Of a stretch of 9,465 nucleotides of DNA, positions 1 to 7,271 are shown piece after piece. The notes under the pieces were generated by a model. That model did not search any database. It was given only the letters and a program-made list of their open reading frames with translations, and was not told the DNA's origin. Source of the stretch: Kiritimatiellia bacterium (GTDB lineage Bacteria > Verrucomicrobiota > Kiritimatiellia > RFP12 > UBA3636); assembly GCA_017476965.1 (NCBI GenBank), contig JAFUXX010000295.1, forward strand, positions 1 to 9,465, written 5' to 3'. How positions within the stretch are numbered: the first letter of the stretch is position 1; each line of letters begins with the position of its first letter. The position numbers were made by a program, and so were the translations under genes.

Positions 1-3000
1 CCTCGAAGCCGCCGAGCGCGGTCTGGAGGTTCTCGACGGTGCGGCAGAGCGCCTTCATCTGCGCGCCGTTCTGCTCGCGGTCGATGCGCCGCAGGCCGAT
101 GTCGGCGAACGCCGCGGCGGCCTCGTTCGTGGAGGGCGTGATGGCGTTGGCGACCATCCAGTTCCAGGCCGCGCCCATGCCGGTGCGCGTTGCCCATTCG
201 CCGTAGCCGAAGGCCTCGGTTCCGTCGGCGTCGAAGTAGCCGCCGCGGAGGTCGCCGGCGTTCTCCTTGTACGCCTTGCGGGCGGTGAGCGACATCGCGT
301 CGAGCCCGACCTGCGCGAGCTTCACGGCGGCGTCGGCGAACTTCGCCTCGTCCTGGTAGTCGACGTTCACCGCGGTCTGGTCCATGAGCATCTCGGTCAT
401 GGAGGCGGTCCAGTCGACGTAGGGGTTCCTGAGGAGCCGGTAGTAGCCGGCGAGGGCCGAGAGGTAGTGGCCCCAGGCGTCGCCGTGGCCCTGCGGATAC
501 TGCGCGGCGGCGCAGTTGACGTCCATCACGCCGTCGCGCGCCCGGATGCCGTAGTTGTTCACGTAGGCGGCTTCGCCCTCGGTCATGCCCTTGGTGAAGT
601 TCCAGAGCAGGCGGTTGTAGCAGGGGGCGGCGGTGAGCTTCGGGAACTGCGTCGCGGAAGTGCGGCCGCGCAGGAGCGCGAGCTCCTCGTCGAGGAGCGT
701 CGGCACCTGGTTGGCGAAGCAGAAGACGCCGGCGGCGGCCGGCTGGCCGTCCGCCGACCCGACGAGCGGGTTCTTGGCGTCGGAATACGCCTCGGCGCCG
801 AGGAGCGAGTAGAACTCGCCCAGGCGGGTCGTGGCGAGGATGAGCTGCTTGGAGAGATCGACGTTCTCGCCGCCGGCCGCGACGAGGATGGACTCGGCCT
901 TGTTGAAGATCGTCTGGTAGAGCTCCAGCAGGCCCACTTCCTTGAGGTTCTCGTTGTTGAGCGCCACGTCGCCCTGGTAGGGGCCGCCGATCTGCTCGAG
1001 CATCGAGTAGGCGATGTCGCTCGGGTTGTCGTAGAAGTCCTCCACGCGCTGCGCGAAGGGCGTGACGGCGTTGAGGACGCGCTGCACCCAGCCTTCGGCG
1101 AGCTGCTCGTCCGTCCAGCCGGACCAGCCCGTGCCGACGGTTTCGGCGGCGAGCGTGCCCTCCTTGGCGCGGTAGCGCATCGCGTAGTAGGTGTTCACGT
1201 AGTCGCGCACGTCGGAGCTTTCGCCGAGCTGCAGCGACACGAGGCCGGGGGCGGCGCCGGGGACGGTCTTGTCGGTCCACGCGGCGGAGTCCTTGTCCGT
1301 CGAGAGCGTCCCGTCGGCGTTGGGCGTCGCGAACTTCCACTGGAACTCGTAGTCGTTCGCGGCGTCGCCGAAGGGCGTCCGGTAGAGCAGCGTCAGGCGC
1401 TCCGAGAGCTTGTTGAGCGGGTCGGTGAGGACGGCGATGCCGTCGAGGTAGAGCTCCGGCGCGACGCGGATGACGTGCATCGACACGGGCAGCCCGGGGT
1501 TCACGACCGACGGGTCGGGGTTGTCGTTCTCGATGAGCGTGACCCAGCCGTCGCCGGCGCCGTTGGCGACGAGCGCGTAGTGGTCCTGCGGCGCGTAGAC
1601 GGTCGAGGGCAGGACGTCCGTGGCGGTCCAGCTGAAGTAGCCGGTCACGTACTGCGCGTCGACCCACGGGAGCTTGTTCCCCGCGATGGCGCGGTCGCGC
1701 AGGTCCTCCCAATCGCCGATGAGCGCGGACATGCCGGAGAGGTCGTAGTGGCGCTGGGCGGCCTCCTGCTTGGTGGGCTGGTGCAGGCGCTTCCAGTCGT
1801 TGGAGAGGATGTGCATCGTCGCGACGGGCGTGAAGGTTTCGTCGACGTAGAACTCGCCGTTCGTGCTCGTGACGGCGAAGTAGCCGCTTTCGGCGTCGAT
1901 GACCGGGACGGCGTTCGTCTCGACGAGCTTCTGCCACTTCTTGAACGCGTTTTCGGAGGGGAAGATGTAGCTGAAGTAGCTCCGGCACTCCGTCGTGAAC
2001 GGCTCGGTGGAGGCGCGCACGGAGGGCAGGACGGCCGTCGTGGCGAGGACGTCGACCGCGGCGTCCCAGTCGGCCTTGCGGTCGGCGGTAATGGGGCAGA
2101 TCGCCTTCAGCGCCTCGCGCTCGGAGTCGGTGAGGACGTTGAGCTCGAGATACGAGCCGCCGGACTCCTTCTCGACGAGCTGGCCGACGAGGTTCATGCG
2201 CTTGGAGACGTCGGCGTTGGTGTCGACGTAGAAGCGGTCGGAGATCGAGGGCGGCAGGCCCGTGAAGTAGTACTTGCCCTTGCGCAGGAAGCACGTGCCG
2301 GAGGAGCCGAGCGTGAAGCCGTATTCGCCGGTGAAGTCGCCTTCGATCCAGAGCGGGGCGCTCTGCGCCACGGTCGGGTCGATGAGATCGACCACGGTGC
2401 GGGCGGCGGCGGCCACGTCCGGGTCGGCCGACGCCGCGGGGTTCGGGTAGGCGATCGCCATCGACGCGGCGTTCCACACCTCCGGCAGGCCCGCCGTCGC
2501 CTTGGTGAGCACCTGCGCCACCTTCATCGTCGGCACGCCGTTCGTCGCGGGCCAGGAGGAGACCCAGTTCCACGGGATCGACGTTTCGAGGTTCCTGAGG
2601 TTCTCCGCCGACGGGTTCGGGATGTCCACGCAGTTCATCCAGCCGACGCTCGTGCCGGGCTCGAGCTGTTCGTCTCCGAGCGACGGGCAGTAGAAGCCGT
2701 CCTCCATCGCGTAGGAGTAGAGCGCCATCGCGGAGCCGTCGCGCCGCGCCCAGGCCGCGCCCTTGCGGTCCACGTACACGACGTTCGCGTCGTCGAACGA
2801 GTAGAGCGACGAGTAGGAGTTGAAGGTCGTTTCCGCCGTGCCGAGGACGCCCACCGGGCCGGGGACGAACATGCGGTTCCCGGCGACGACCGAGCAGCTG
2901 AAGTCGGGGTGCGCGGGCGAGGTGGTGACGACGCGGTAGGCCTGCATCGCGCCCTTGCCGTCCTTCGCGAACTGCGCGAGGACGACGGGCTCGGAGGAGT

Positions 3001-5665
3001 CGTCCGTGTTGAGGTCGTTGCGCACGGCCCAGACGACGTAGTCGCCGTTCAGGTTCAGGAAGGCGTGCTCCTCGTTCGGGTTCCAGCCGATCGCATCGCG
3101 GTCGTTCTGGTAGTAGATCGAGGGCTCGACGCCCGTGGCGGAGCTGAGCTTTCCGTCGAACGGGCGCGGGCTGCCGCGCCCGGCCACCGAGAAGCCCTTC
3201 GCCACGAGCTGGTAGCCGTGGCCGGAGCCGTCGGCGGCGGTCCGCTCGGAGGTGTCGCCCGCCGCGGCTTCGAGGTCCGTGTCGGCGAAGAGGAAGCGGA
3301 CGGCGTCCTCCGGATTGGCGCCGGTTTCGTCGAGGCACCAGATTGCGAGGTCGTCGAGCTCGAAGCCACCCGCGGCGCGTTCGCCGCCGGCCGCGCCGAG
3401 CGCGAGATCCGCGCGCTTGCCCGCCCAGTCGTCCGGCAGGGCGAAGGCGACGTCCGTCCAGCCGTCGTCGCGCACGATTTCGACGGTGTCGCGCTCCACG
3501 CCGTCGAGCGAGCTCTTGAACACGAGGTTCGTCTCGGTGATGTCGGCAAGCGAGACGGCGAATGTCGATTTGCCCGCGGTTACGGTCGCGACGCGGCCGG
3601 TCGCCGTGCCGAGAGCCATGTCCGAGGTGTAGATTTGGAAGCCGACGCGGTTCGCGGCGCCGGCGAGCGGCACGGTGCCGCTCGTCTTGGCGTAGGCGTC
3701 CTTGCCGAGGAACAGGAGCGAGCGGCCGCCGAAGGCGGTCATGTCCGGGTCGGCCGAACCGAGCTTCGAGGAGAGCACGATTTCGGGCAGGAGGCCGGGG
3801 CGGAGCGTCTCCGCCCACGTGAAGCGGTAGCGCTCCACGAGGCCCGGGTAGGTGATCGGCACCGGCATGCCGGGCAGCTGGATCGTGCCGCGCCACCACA
3901 CTTCGACGGGGTTCAGGCTCTCGTTCACGCCGTAGATGGCCGAGACGAGGTCCTCGTAGGGGTCGTCCACGTCGCCAGTTCCGCCGGCCGTCTCGGTCGC
4001 GGCGACGATGTCGTCCTGCAGGTCGCCGGCGTCGGTCTGCGCCGGCTCGTGGTAGAGGCGCGGGTTCCAGTTGCGGCCCGTCGAGGCGGGCCCGTAGATG
4101 TAGCCGGGCAGCGAGGAGTCCATGAGGCGCGCCGCGGCTTCGGCCGTGCCGGCCGCCGCGTCCGTGAACATCGTCGCCTCTAAGCCGATCGGCCAGTCCG
4201 CGACGATCGCGCCGTCGCCGGTCGAGGCCAGCACGTCCTCGCTCGTGCGGTAGCGCGACTGCATCGGCAGGTACCACGGGACGTCCTGCGCCTGCGTCAT
4301 GAGCTTGAGCAGGAACTTGCCCTGGCCGCTCACGGTCACTTCGCCGGACGAGGAGTCCGTCTGCGCCACGAGCGAATCCGGGTACTTGTAGCCCAGCACC
4401 TGCGCCGTGTAGTTGGTCGGGATCGCCCACGCAAGGCCCGGCTTCGCGGGATCGTCCGCGATGACGAGCCGGTAGGTGTCGGCCGGCCAGGAGATGAGGT
4501 AGTTGTCGTTCTCAAACGTCCACAGCACCCCCATCGGGTCGGACGTCTTCCAGTAGATGTCGGCCTTCCACGGCATCGCCATGTTGAGGGCGCCGCTCGT
4601 CGTCTTGTCCGTCGGCGCGATCGCGTAGATCTTGCCGTGGTGCTCGTTCGAGAGCTCCTGGCCGTTCGGGGCGGCGAAGCGCTCGACGTAGGGCGCGTAG
4701 AGGTCGTCCTTGTCCGCTTCGGCCCCCTTGTTCACGACGCCCTTGAGGTCGGCGATGTCCCAGCCGCCGCCGACGGGCCGCAGCTCGGAGCCGACGGTCG
4801 CCTGGATCGTGTTAACGGCCGGGGGCGTGATCTCCACGACGATGGCGGCGACCATGTGGTCCTTCGTCTCCGTGTCGTAGTAGGCGAGGACGAACTGGCC
4901 CTTGGGGCAGTCGAACGTGCCGGCCTCCTCGTCCACGATGTAGCGCGCCGTGAGCATGTGCGACGTTGCGGGGTCGTAGTCGAGGCCCCATACGACGTTC
5001 GACGTGGCGTTGGCGCCGGAGCCCGTGGTCTCGTAGCGCGGCGTGATGACGGCGGGGTCGCCGAAGAAGCGCACGAAGCGGCCCGTGAGGTCGATGAACG
5101 GGGCGCTGTTGCCCTCGTCGCGGCGCGTCGCGAAGAGCCGGTAGGGGCGCGCCGACGTCGCGGCCGAGAAGGCGTAGACGCTCGTGACCCTCGAACCGTC
5201 GGCGAGCACGAACGGGATCTCCATCACGCCGGGGCGGGTGACGAGGAGCGTCTCGGCGAGGTTCGTCGTGCCGCCGACGACCTGGACGTAGCCCCCGGAG
5301 GCCGCCTCCGACGCGCGGATCGCGTCGAACGTCGCCGCCCAGTCGATTTCGTCCTCCCCGCGCGGGAAGCGCTTGAGGAACTCGCCCACCTTCGCGTCGG
5401 GCGGCTGCTCGGAGATCATGCGCCCGACCGACCAGGCCGAGAGCGACCACGTCGCGGACGCGTCGGTCGCGCTCGCCGACGAGTTGTCCGCGTCGGCGTT
5501 CGTGCCGGAGGCCGCCGTGGGATAGGCCGCCGCTGGCGCTTCGTAGTCGGCGTGGCCGAAGACGGCGATGCCGGTCTCCTCCATGCGGATCGCGCTGTCC
5601 GTCGCGCTGTCCGCCAGCGCGGGGGCGGCGCACAGCGCCGTTGCCAAAAAAATTGCTTTCTTCAT
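1..5665 (-). CDS. Giant exported protein, 3' end beyond left edge (first 1888 residues)
   Basis: The frame is open from ATG at 5665-5663 to the left edge with no stop, and frame checks at 3259, 1180, 493 and 10 agree, so no frameshift is seen. The start is supported by AAGGGA six bases upstream and by a classic signal peptide (MKKAIFLATALCAAPALA, then DS). Residues about 645-780 look like a degenerate LamG/concanavalin-like sandwich: it opens GGRSLLFLGKDAYA and closes with DDLAIWCLDE. Residues about 849-868 hold IYYQND...GWNPNEEHAF. The last 300 visible residues are helical, with a GHGDAWGHY motif at about 1726-1734 followed by a YYRLL segment. From memory, NPNEEHA and GHGDAWGHY occur together in giant LamG-containing proteins of planctomycetes, myxobacteria and Verrucomicrobiota; this is unverified. 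If so, the full protein probably exceeds 2500 residues. No enzyme active site was identified. It is the last visible gene of the apparent operon. Location is inferred as periplasm, cell surface or outside the cell. Confidence 0.9.
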   Translation of the reverse strand, partial: MKKAIFLATALCAAPALADSATDSAIRMEETGIAVFGHADYEAPAAAYPTAASGTNADADNSSASATDASATWSLSAWSVGRMISEQPPDAKVGEFLKRFPRGEDEIDWAATFDAIRASEAASGGYVQVVGGTTNLAETLLVTRPGVMEIPFVLADGSRVTSVYAFSAATSARPYRLFATRRDEGNSAPFIDLTGRFVRFFGDPAVITPRYETTGSGANATSNVVWGLDYDPATSHMLTARYIVDEEAGTFDCPKGQFVLAYYDTETKDHMVAAIVVEITPPAVNTIQATVGSELRPVGGGWDIADLKGVVNKGAEADKDDLYAPYVERFAAPNGQELSNEHHGKIYAIAPTDKTTSGALNMAMPWKADIYWKTSDPMGVLWTFENDNYLISWPADTYRLVIADDPAKPGLAWAIPTNYTAQVLGYKYPDSLVAQTDSSSGEVTVSGQGKFLLKLMTQAQDVPWYLPMQSRYRTSEDVLASTGDGAIVADWPIGLEATMFTDAAAGTAEAAARLMDSSLPGYIYGPASTGRNWNPRLYHEPAQTDAGDLQDDIVAATETAGGTGDVDDPYEDLVSAIYGVNESLNPVEVWWRGTIQLPGMPVPITYPGLVERYRFTWAETLRPGLLPEIVLSSKLGSADPDMTAFGGRSLLFLGKDAYAKTSGTVPLAGAANRVGFQIYTSDMALGTATGRVATVTAGKSTFAVSLADITETNLVFKSSLDGVERDTVEIVRDDGWTDVAFALPDDWAGKRADLALGAAGGERAAGGFELDDLAIWCLDETGANPEDAVRFLFADTDLEAAAGDTSERTAADGSGHGYQLVAKGFSVAGRGSPRPFDGKLSSATGVEPSIYYQNDRDAIGWNPNEEHAFLNLNGDYVVWAVRNDLNTDDSSEPVVLAQFAKDGKGAMQAYRVVTTSPAHPDFSCSVVAGNRMFVPGPVGVLGTAETTFNSYSSLYSFDDANVVYVDRKGAAWARRDGSAMALYSYAMEDGFYCPSLGDEQLEPGTSVGWMNCVDIPNPSAENLRNLETSIPWNWVSSWPATNGVPTMKVAQVLTKATAGLPEVWNAASMAIAYPNPAASADPDVAAAARTVVDLIDPTVAQSAPLWIEGDFTGEYGFTLGSSGTCFLRKGKYYFTGLPPSISDRFYVDTNADVSKRMNLVGQLVEKESGGSYLELNVLTDSEREALKAICPITADRKADWDAAVDVLATTAVLPSVRASTEPFTTECRSYFSYIFPSENAFKKWQKLVETNAVPVIDAESGYFAVTSTNGEFYVDETFTPVATMHILSNDWKRLHQPTKQEAAQRHYDLSGMSALIGDWEDLRDRAIAGNKLPWVDAQYVTGYFSWTATDVLPSTVYAPQDHYALVANGAGDGWVTLIENDNPDPSVVNPGLPVSMHVIRVAPELYLDGIAVLTDPLNKLSERLTLLYRTPFGDAANDYEFQWKFATPNADGTLSTDKDSAAWTDKTVPGAAPGLVSLQLGESSDVRDYVNTYYAMRYRAKEGTLAAETVGTGWSGWTDEQLAEGWVQRVLNAVTPFAQRVEDFYDNPSDIAYSMLEQIGGPYQGDVALNNENLKEVGLLELYQTIFNKAESILVAAGGENVDLSKQLILATTRLGEFYSLLGAEAYSDAKNPLVGSADGQPAAAGVFCFANQVPTLLDEELALLRGRTSATQFPKLTAAPCYNRLLWNFTKGMTEGEAAYVNNYGIRARDGVMDVNCAAAQYPQGHGDAWGHYLSALAGYYRLLRNPYVDWTASMTEMLMDQTAVNVDYQDEAKFADAAVKLAQVGLDAMSLTARKAYKENAGDLRGGYFDADGTEAFGYGEWATRTGMGAAWNWMVANAITPSTNEAAAAFADIGLRRIDREQNGAQMKALCRTVENLQTALGGFE
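3325..3733 (-). other. Possible LamG/concanavalin-like domain in the giant protein
   Basis: Residues about 645-780 of the giant protein begin with GGRSLLFLGKDAYAKTSG, which resembles the 'FDGvdDYv' opening strand of LamG-like jelly rolls. They end with FELDDLAIWCLDE, which resembles the usual 'iDEvrIWn' closing strand. The middle is divergent and no metal-binding residues can be assigned. The call rests on the two edge motifs and their spacing, so it is tentative. Confidence 0.4.
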
Positions 5666-5671
5666 TTCTTG

Positions 5672-5677
5672 TCCCTT
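5672..5677 (-). promoter_or_regulatory. Ribosome binding site of the giant gene
   Basis: On the minus strand AAGGGA lies six bases before ATG at 5665. It supports this start, which also places a signal peptide at the very N-terminus. The first A of the site is the last base of the 10-base repeat block upstream. Confidence 0.75.
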
Positions 5678-5716
5678 TCGATTGCAGCCGATTGCCATCG
5701 ATCGCCACCGATTGCC
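5677..5716 (-). repeat. Four contiguous 10-base direct repeats between two genes
   Basis: Read on the minus strand, the 56-base gap contains four back-to-back decamers: GGCAATCGGT (5716-5707), GGCGATCGAT (5706-5697), GGCAATCGGC (5696-5687) and TGCAATCGAA (5686-5677). The shared core is GCRATCG in exact 10-base register, about one helical turn. The last copy runs into the Shine-Dalgarno of the giant gene. It could be a protein-binding array, an RNA leader element or a slippage product. No sigma-70-like promoter and no hairpin with a T-run is apparent in the gap. Confidence 0.75.
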
Positions 5717-5721
5717 GTCTT

Positions 5722-7254
5722 TCACTTCTTGTATCCCCATACGGTGACGCCCACTTCGCCGCTCTCCCACGTGGGGGCGCGGACCTCGTCGCCGGGCCGG
5801 ACGAACTGGATCGTCGCCGGGATGCGCAGGGTCGAGCGCGACGGACCAGAGCAGTGGACCATCGCGACGCCTTCGCGGTCGGCCGTCCAGAGCAGCTGCC
5901 CGACCACGACGCCGTTCGTCGTCGCCACGCGCGCGGAGTCGCCCCACGCCGTCACGCCCGCGCCGCGCCAGATCGTCGTCTCGCGGCCTTTCTCGATGTC
6001 GAAGGGCTTCACCTCCACGGAGACGCTGCCTTCCACGCGCACCGTCCCGGAAGCCTCCAGCGACCCGGCCGTGATCTTCTCCGCGATGAGCGCGTTCGCG
6101 CCGAGCGTCCCCACCTTGATGTCGCTCGCCGCGCCTTCCGCGACGAGCGCGCGGTTCACGCTCGCGACGGACGCGAACGCGCGGCGCGGGGCGAGCGGCG
6201 AAAGCGCGTCGCCGACCGTCAGCTCCACGTGCGTCAAGTCGTTGGACGCGAAGGCGCAGGCGAGTTCGTCGTTTCCGAAGACCGCCTCGAACGAGCCGTC
6301 CGGGTTGATCGGCACGCCCGTCACGTCGCCCGACCAGAGCGGCGTCGTCGCCGACGCGGAGTCGTAGACCTTGACGGTCATGTCCTTCTTGAGGCCGCTC
6401 GTCCATTCGCCGAAGTTCGAGAGCACGCCGCGGTAGACGAGGCGCGTGATGCCGCCTTCGAGCGTGCGGGGCACCGCCTTCCACCGGGCGTAAAGCGTCG
6501 TGTTCTCCTGCAGCGCCGAGGCGGAATTTGCATCCATCGCGAATTCGTAGTTCTCGTCATAGACCTGAACGCCATCCTCTGTGTAGTATCCTTGGAAAAC
6601 ATCATTCCCATGTCTGGGCGCGATTGGCGGAGCGTCAGACGAACCTTCGAGGCTTGCTCCGTCGGAAACGAAGGAGAAGGAGAATACCAGCGTCTTGTCG
6701 ATCGTCAGGCTGCAATTCCTGAATTTCGGGCCGTAGTAACCAGCCCAATTGACGCTGTCCCGTCCATTGATCTCGTATTTTAGTTTGCGCGTGGCGGAAT
6801 CGAGCTGGAACGAGTCCGAGAATCCGGCCGGAGCGGAGATCAGTTCGCCGGTCCTGTCCATGATCGTATGTTCGTGAAGCGTGTCCCCGCTCGCGTCGAG
6901 TTCATAGACCTTGACGTTGCATATCTTGCTGCCGCTGTTGCTGTTGTCTTTCTGGACATTGGCCAAAACGATGCCGGAGGCCGTCACGGTCGGATTGCCC
7001 TGGATGTCGCTCTCCGAAAGCCCAAAATCCGAGAGCGTCACCGTCTGCCAGAGCTGGCAAGCGTGGTAACTTGACGCGAACCAGCCTGCGCCATCGTCTG
7101 TCGTTTGAATCGAGAAGGTTTCGCCGGCGTCCGTGTAGGTATTCGTCCATCCGTCCAGCGTCGTGCCTTCGCCGTTGGTCAGGATTTCTATCTGCACAGC
7201 CTGCGCGGAAAGCGCGGCGGCGACCGTCATTATTGCAAAGAGTTTCGTTTTCAT
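5722..7254 (-). CDS. Secreted fibre-like protein with FBA-like lectin head and InlB-type repeat
   Basis: This complete gene encodes 510 residues. ATG at 7254 is chosen because AAAGGAAA precedes it with suitable spacing and a signal peptide follows (MKTKLFAIMTVAAALSAQA, then VQ). Residues 21-186 resemble the F-box-associated (FBA) beta-sandwich of Fbs-type sugar-binding proteins. Residues 188-260 are a degenerate InlB-type repeat ending TTLYARW. Residues 266-378 match a module common in tail-fibre-like surface proteins: LVYRGVLS, then VKVYDS...PLWSG, DGSFEAVFG, HVELTVGD and APRRAFASV. Residues 379-415 are a short-period stalk (VGTLGANALIAEKITAGSL), and 450-510 form a terminal beta domain ending TVWGYKK. 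The C-terminal half is paralogous to that of the upstream gene. Codons for residues 1-260 are markedly less GC-rich than those for 261-510. It is probably a surface or secreted glycan-binding fibre; the ligand is unknown. No sortase, PEP-CTERM or autotransporter anchor is visible. Confidence 0.92.
   Translation of the reverse strand: MKTKLFAIMTVAAALSAQAVQIEILTNGEGTTLDGWTNTYTDAGETFSIQTTDDGAGWFASSYHACQLWQTVTLSDFGLSESDIQGNPTVTASGIVLANVQKDNSNSGSKICNVKVYELDASGDTLHEHTIMDRTGELISAPAGFSDSFQLDSATRKLKYEINGRDSVNWAGYYGPKFRNCSLTIDKTLVFSFSFVSDGASLEGSSDAPPIAPRHGNDVFQGYYTEDGVQVYDENYEFAMDANSASALQENTTLYARWKAVPRTLEGGITRLVYRGVLSNFGEWTSGLKKDMTVKVYDSASATTPLWSGDVTGVPINPDGSFEAVFGNDELACAFASNDLTHVELTVGDALSPLAPRRAFASVASVNRALVAEGAASDIKVGTLGANALIAEKITAGSLEASGTVRVEGSVSVEVKPFDIEKGRETTIWRGAGVTAWGDSARVATTNGVVVGQLLWTADREGVAMVHCSGPSRSTLRIPATIQFVRPGDEVRAPTWESGEVGVTVWGYKK
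5725..6459 (-). other. Fibre-like C-terminal module, copy 2
   Basis: Residues 266-510 comprise an entry module (LVYRGVLS to APRRAFASVASVNRALVAEGAA), a stalk of short repeating beta-like units, and a terminal domain. The terminal domain has WTADREGVAMVHCSG, FVRPGDEV and VTVWGYKK. The order and several motifs match the end of the upstream gene, for example WTAKYDGFVQVRAEAG, VRKGEAV and FVYFGVKE. The entry module follows the pattern 'LYD....PLW......V.dG.F...lG......L.VG...L.PRqr..SvpYAl.A' known from tail-fibre-like and exported proteins of many bacteria. Confidence 0.6.
6475..6693 (-). other. Degenerate InlB-type (Listeria-Bacteroides) repeat
   Basis: Residues 188-260 of the 510-residue protein keep the second half of the InlB B-repeat pattern: FQGYYTEDGVQVYDENYEF, then TTLYARWKA, matching 'F.GWyt..ggt......dtTLYAkW'. 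The usual first half ('GG...P...R.GY') is weak, reduced to PPIAPRHGNDVF. These repeats are small ubiquitin-like beta folds in surface proteins, often acting as spacers. It separates the FBA-like head from the fibre-like base. Confidence 0.65.
6480..7254 (-). other. Segment of lower GC and different codon use within a GC-rich operon
   Basis: Hand counts give 27 of 60 G+C at both 6541-6600 and 6901-6960, against 41 of 60 at 6001-6060 and 50 of 60 at 8401-8460. Codons rare elsewhere in the window (ATA, CTA, AGG, AGA, AAT, AAA, GGA) cluster here. The shift back to high GC falls close to the end of the InlB-type repeat, around residue 260. This fits acquisition or recombination of the N-terminal head from another source. 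Confidence 0.7.
6697..7194 (-). other. FBA-like (F-box-associated, Fbs-type) putative glycan-binding domain
   Basis: Residues 21-186 of the 510-residue protein show the landmarks of the FBA beta-sandwich in order: a DGWTNTY start; WFASSYHACQLWQTVTLSDFG, compare the eukaryotic 'FvtSy.WC.k.QvIDL.a.G'; PTVTASGIV; SGSKICNVKVYELD, compare 'DaGc.Ye..VkLLde'; SDSFQLDSATRKLKYEING; and finally RDSVNWAGYYGPKFRNCS (165-182), compare human Fbs1 'QDSVYWKGWFGARVTNSS'. In Fbs1 the Tyr-Trp-Lys of that last loop contacts the chitobiose core of N-glycans. Here only the Trp (W170) is kept, flanked by N169 and A171, so the ligand may differ. The comparison is from memory. Confidence 0.65.
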
Positions 7255-7262
7255 TGGTCGTT

Positions 7263-7268
7263 TCCTTT
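7263..7268 (-). promoter_or_regulatory. Ribosome binding site that decides the start of the 510-residue protein
   Basis: On the minus strand AAAGGA lies eight bases before ATG at 7254. An earlier in-frame ATG (7275-7273) overlaps the upstream stop codon as ATGA and would add seven residues (MSERKRP). Its only purine-rich sequence (GAAGGA) abuts the ATG with no spacing, so the downstream start is preferred. The short gap suggests translational coupling with the upstream gene. Confidence 0.75.
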
Positions 7269-7271
7269 CGC

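Noticed and set aside
467..4183. 1238-residue open frame on the plus strand opposite the giant gene
   Set aside because: Its translation is a monotonous mix of Arg, Gly, Ala, Val, Glu and Asp with no domain, signal peptide or RBS. It mirrors the codon pattern of the minus-strand gene in GC-rich DNA, where stop codons are rare.
4812..5708. 298-residue minus-strand frame overlapping the start of the giant gene
   Set aside because: It is an Arg-rich out-of-frame reading of the same strand. The frame starting at 5665 has the RBS and signal peptide.
5666..5721. Terminator or CRISPR-like array in the 56-base gap
   Set aside because: The repeats are direct, only 10 bases long and have no spacers. 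No GC-rich hairpin followed by a T-run is present.
4637..6783. Plus-strand open frames of 576 and 380 residues
   Set aside because: They cross the gap and parts of two well-supported minus-strand genes, have Arg/Val/Ala-rich translations without recognisable folds, and are antisense shadows.
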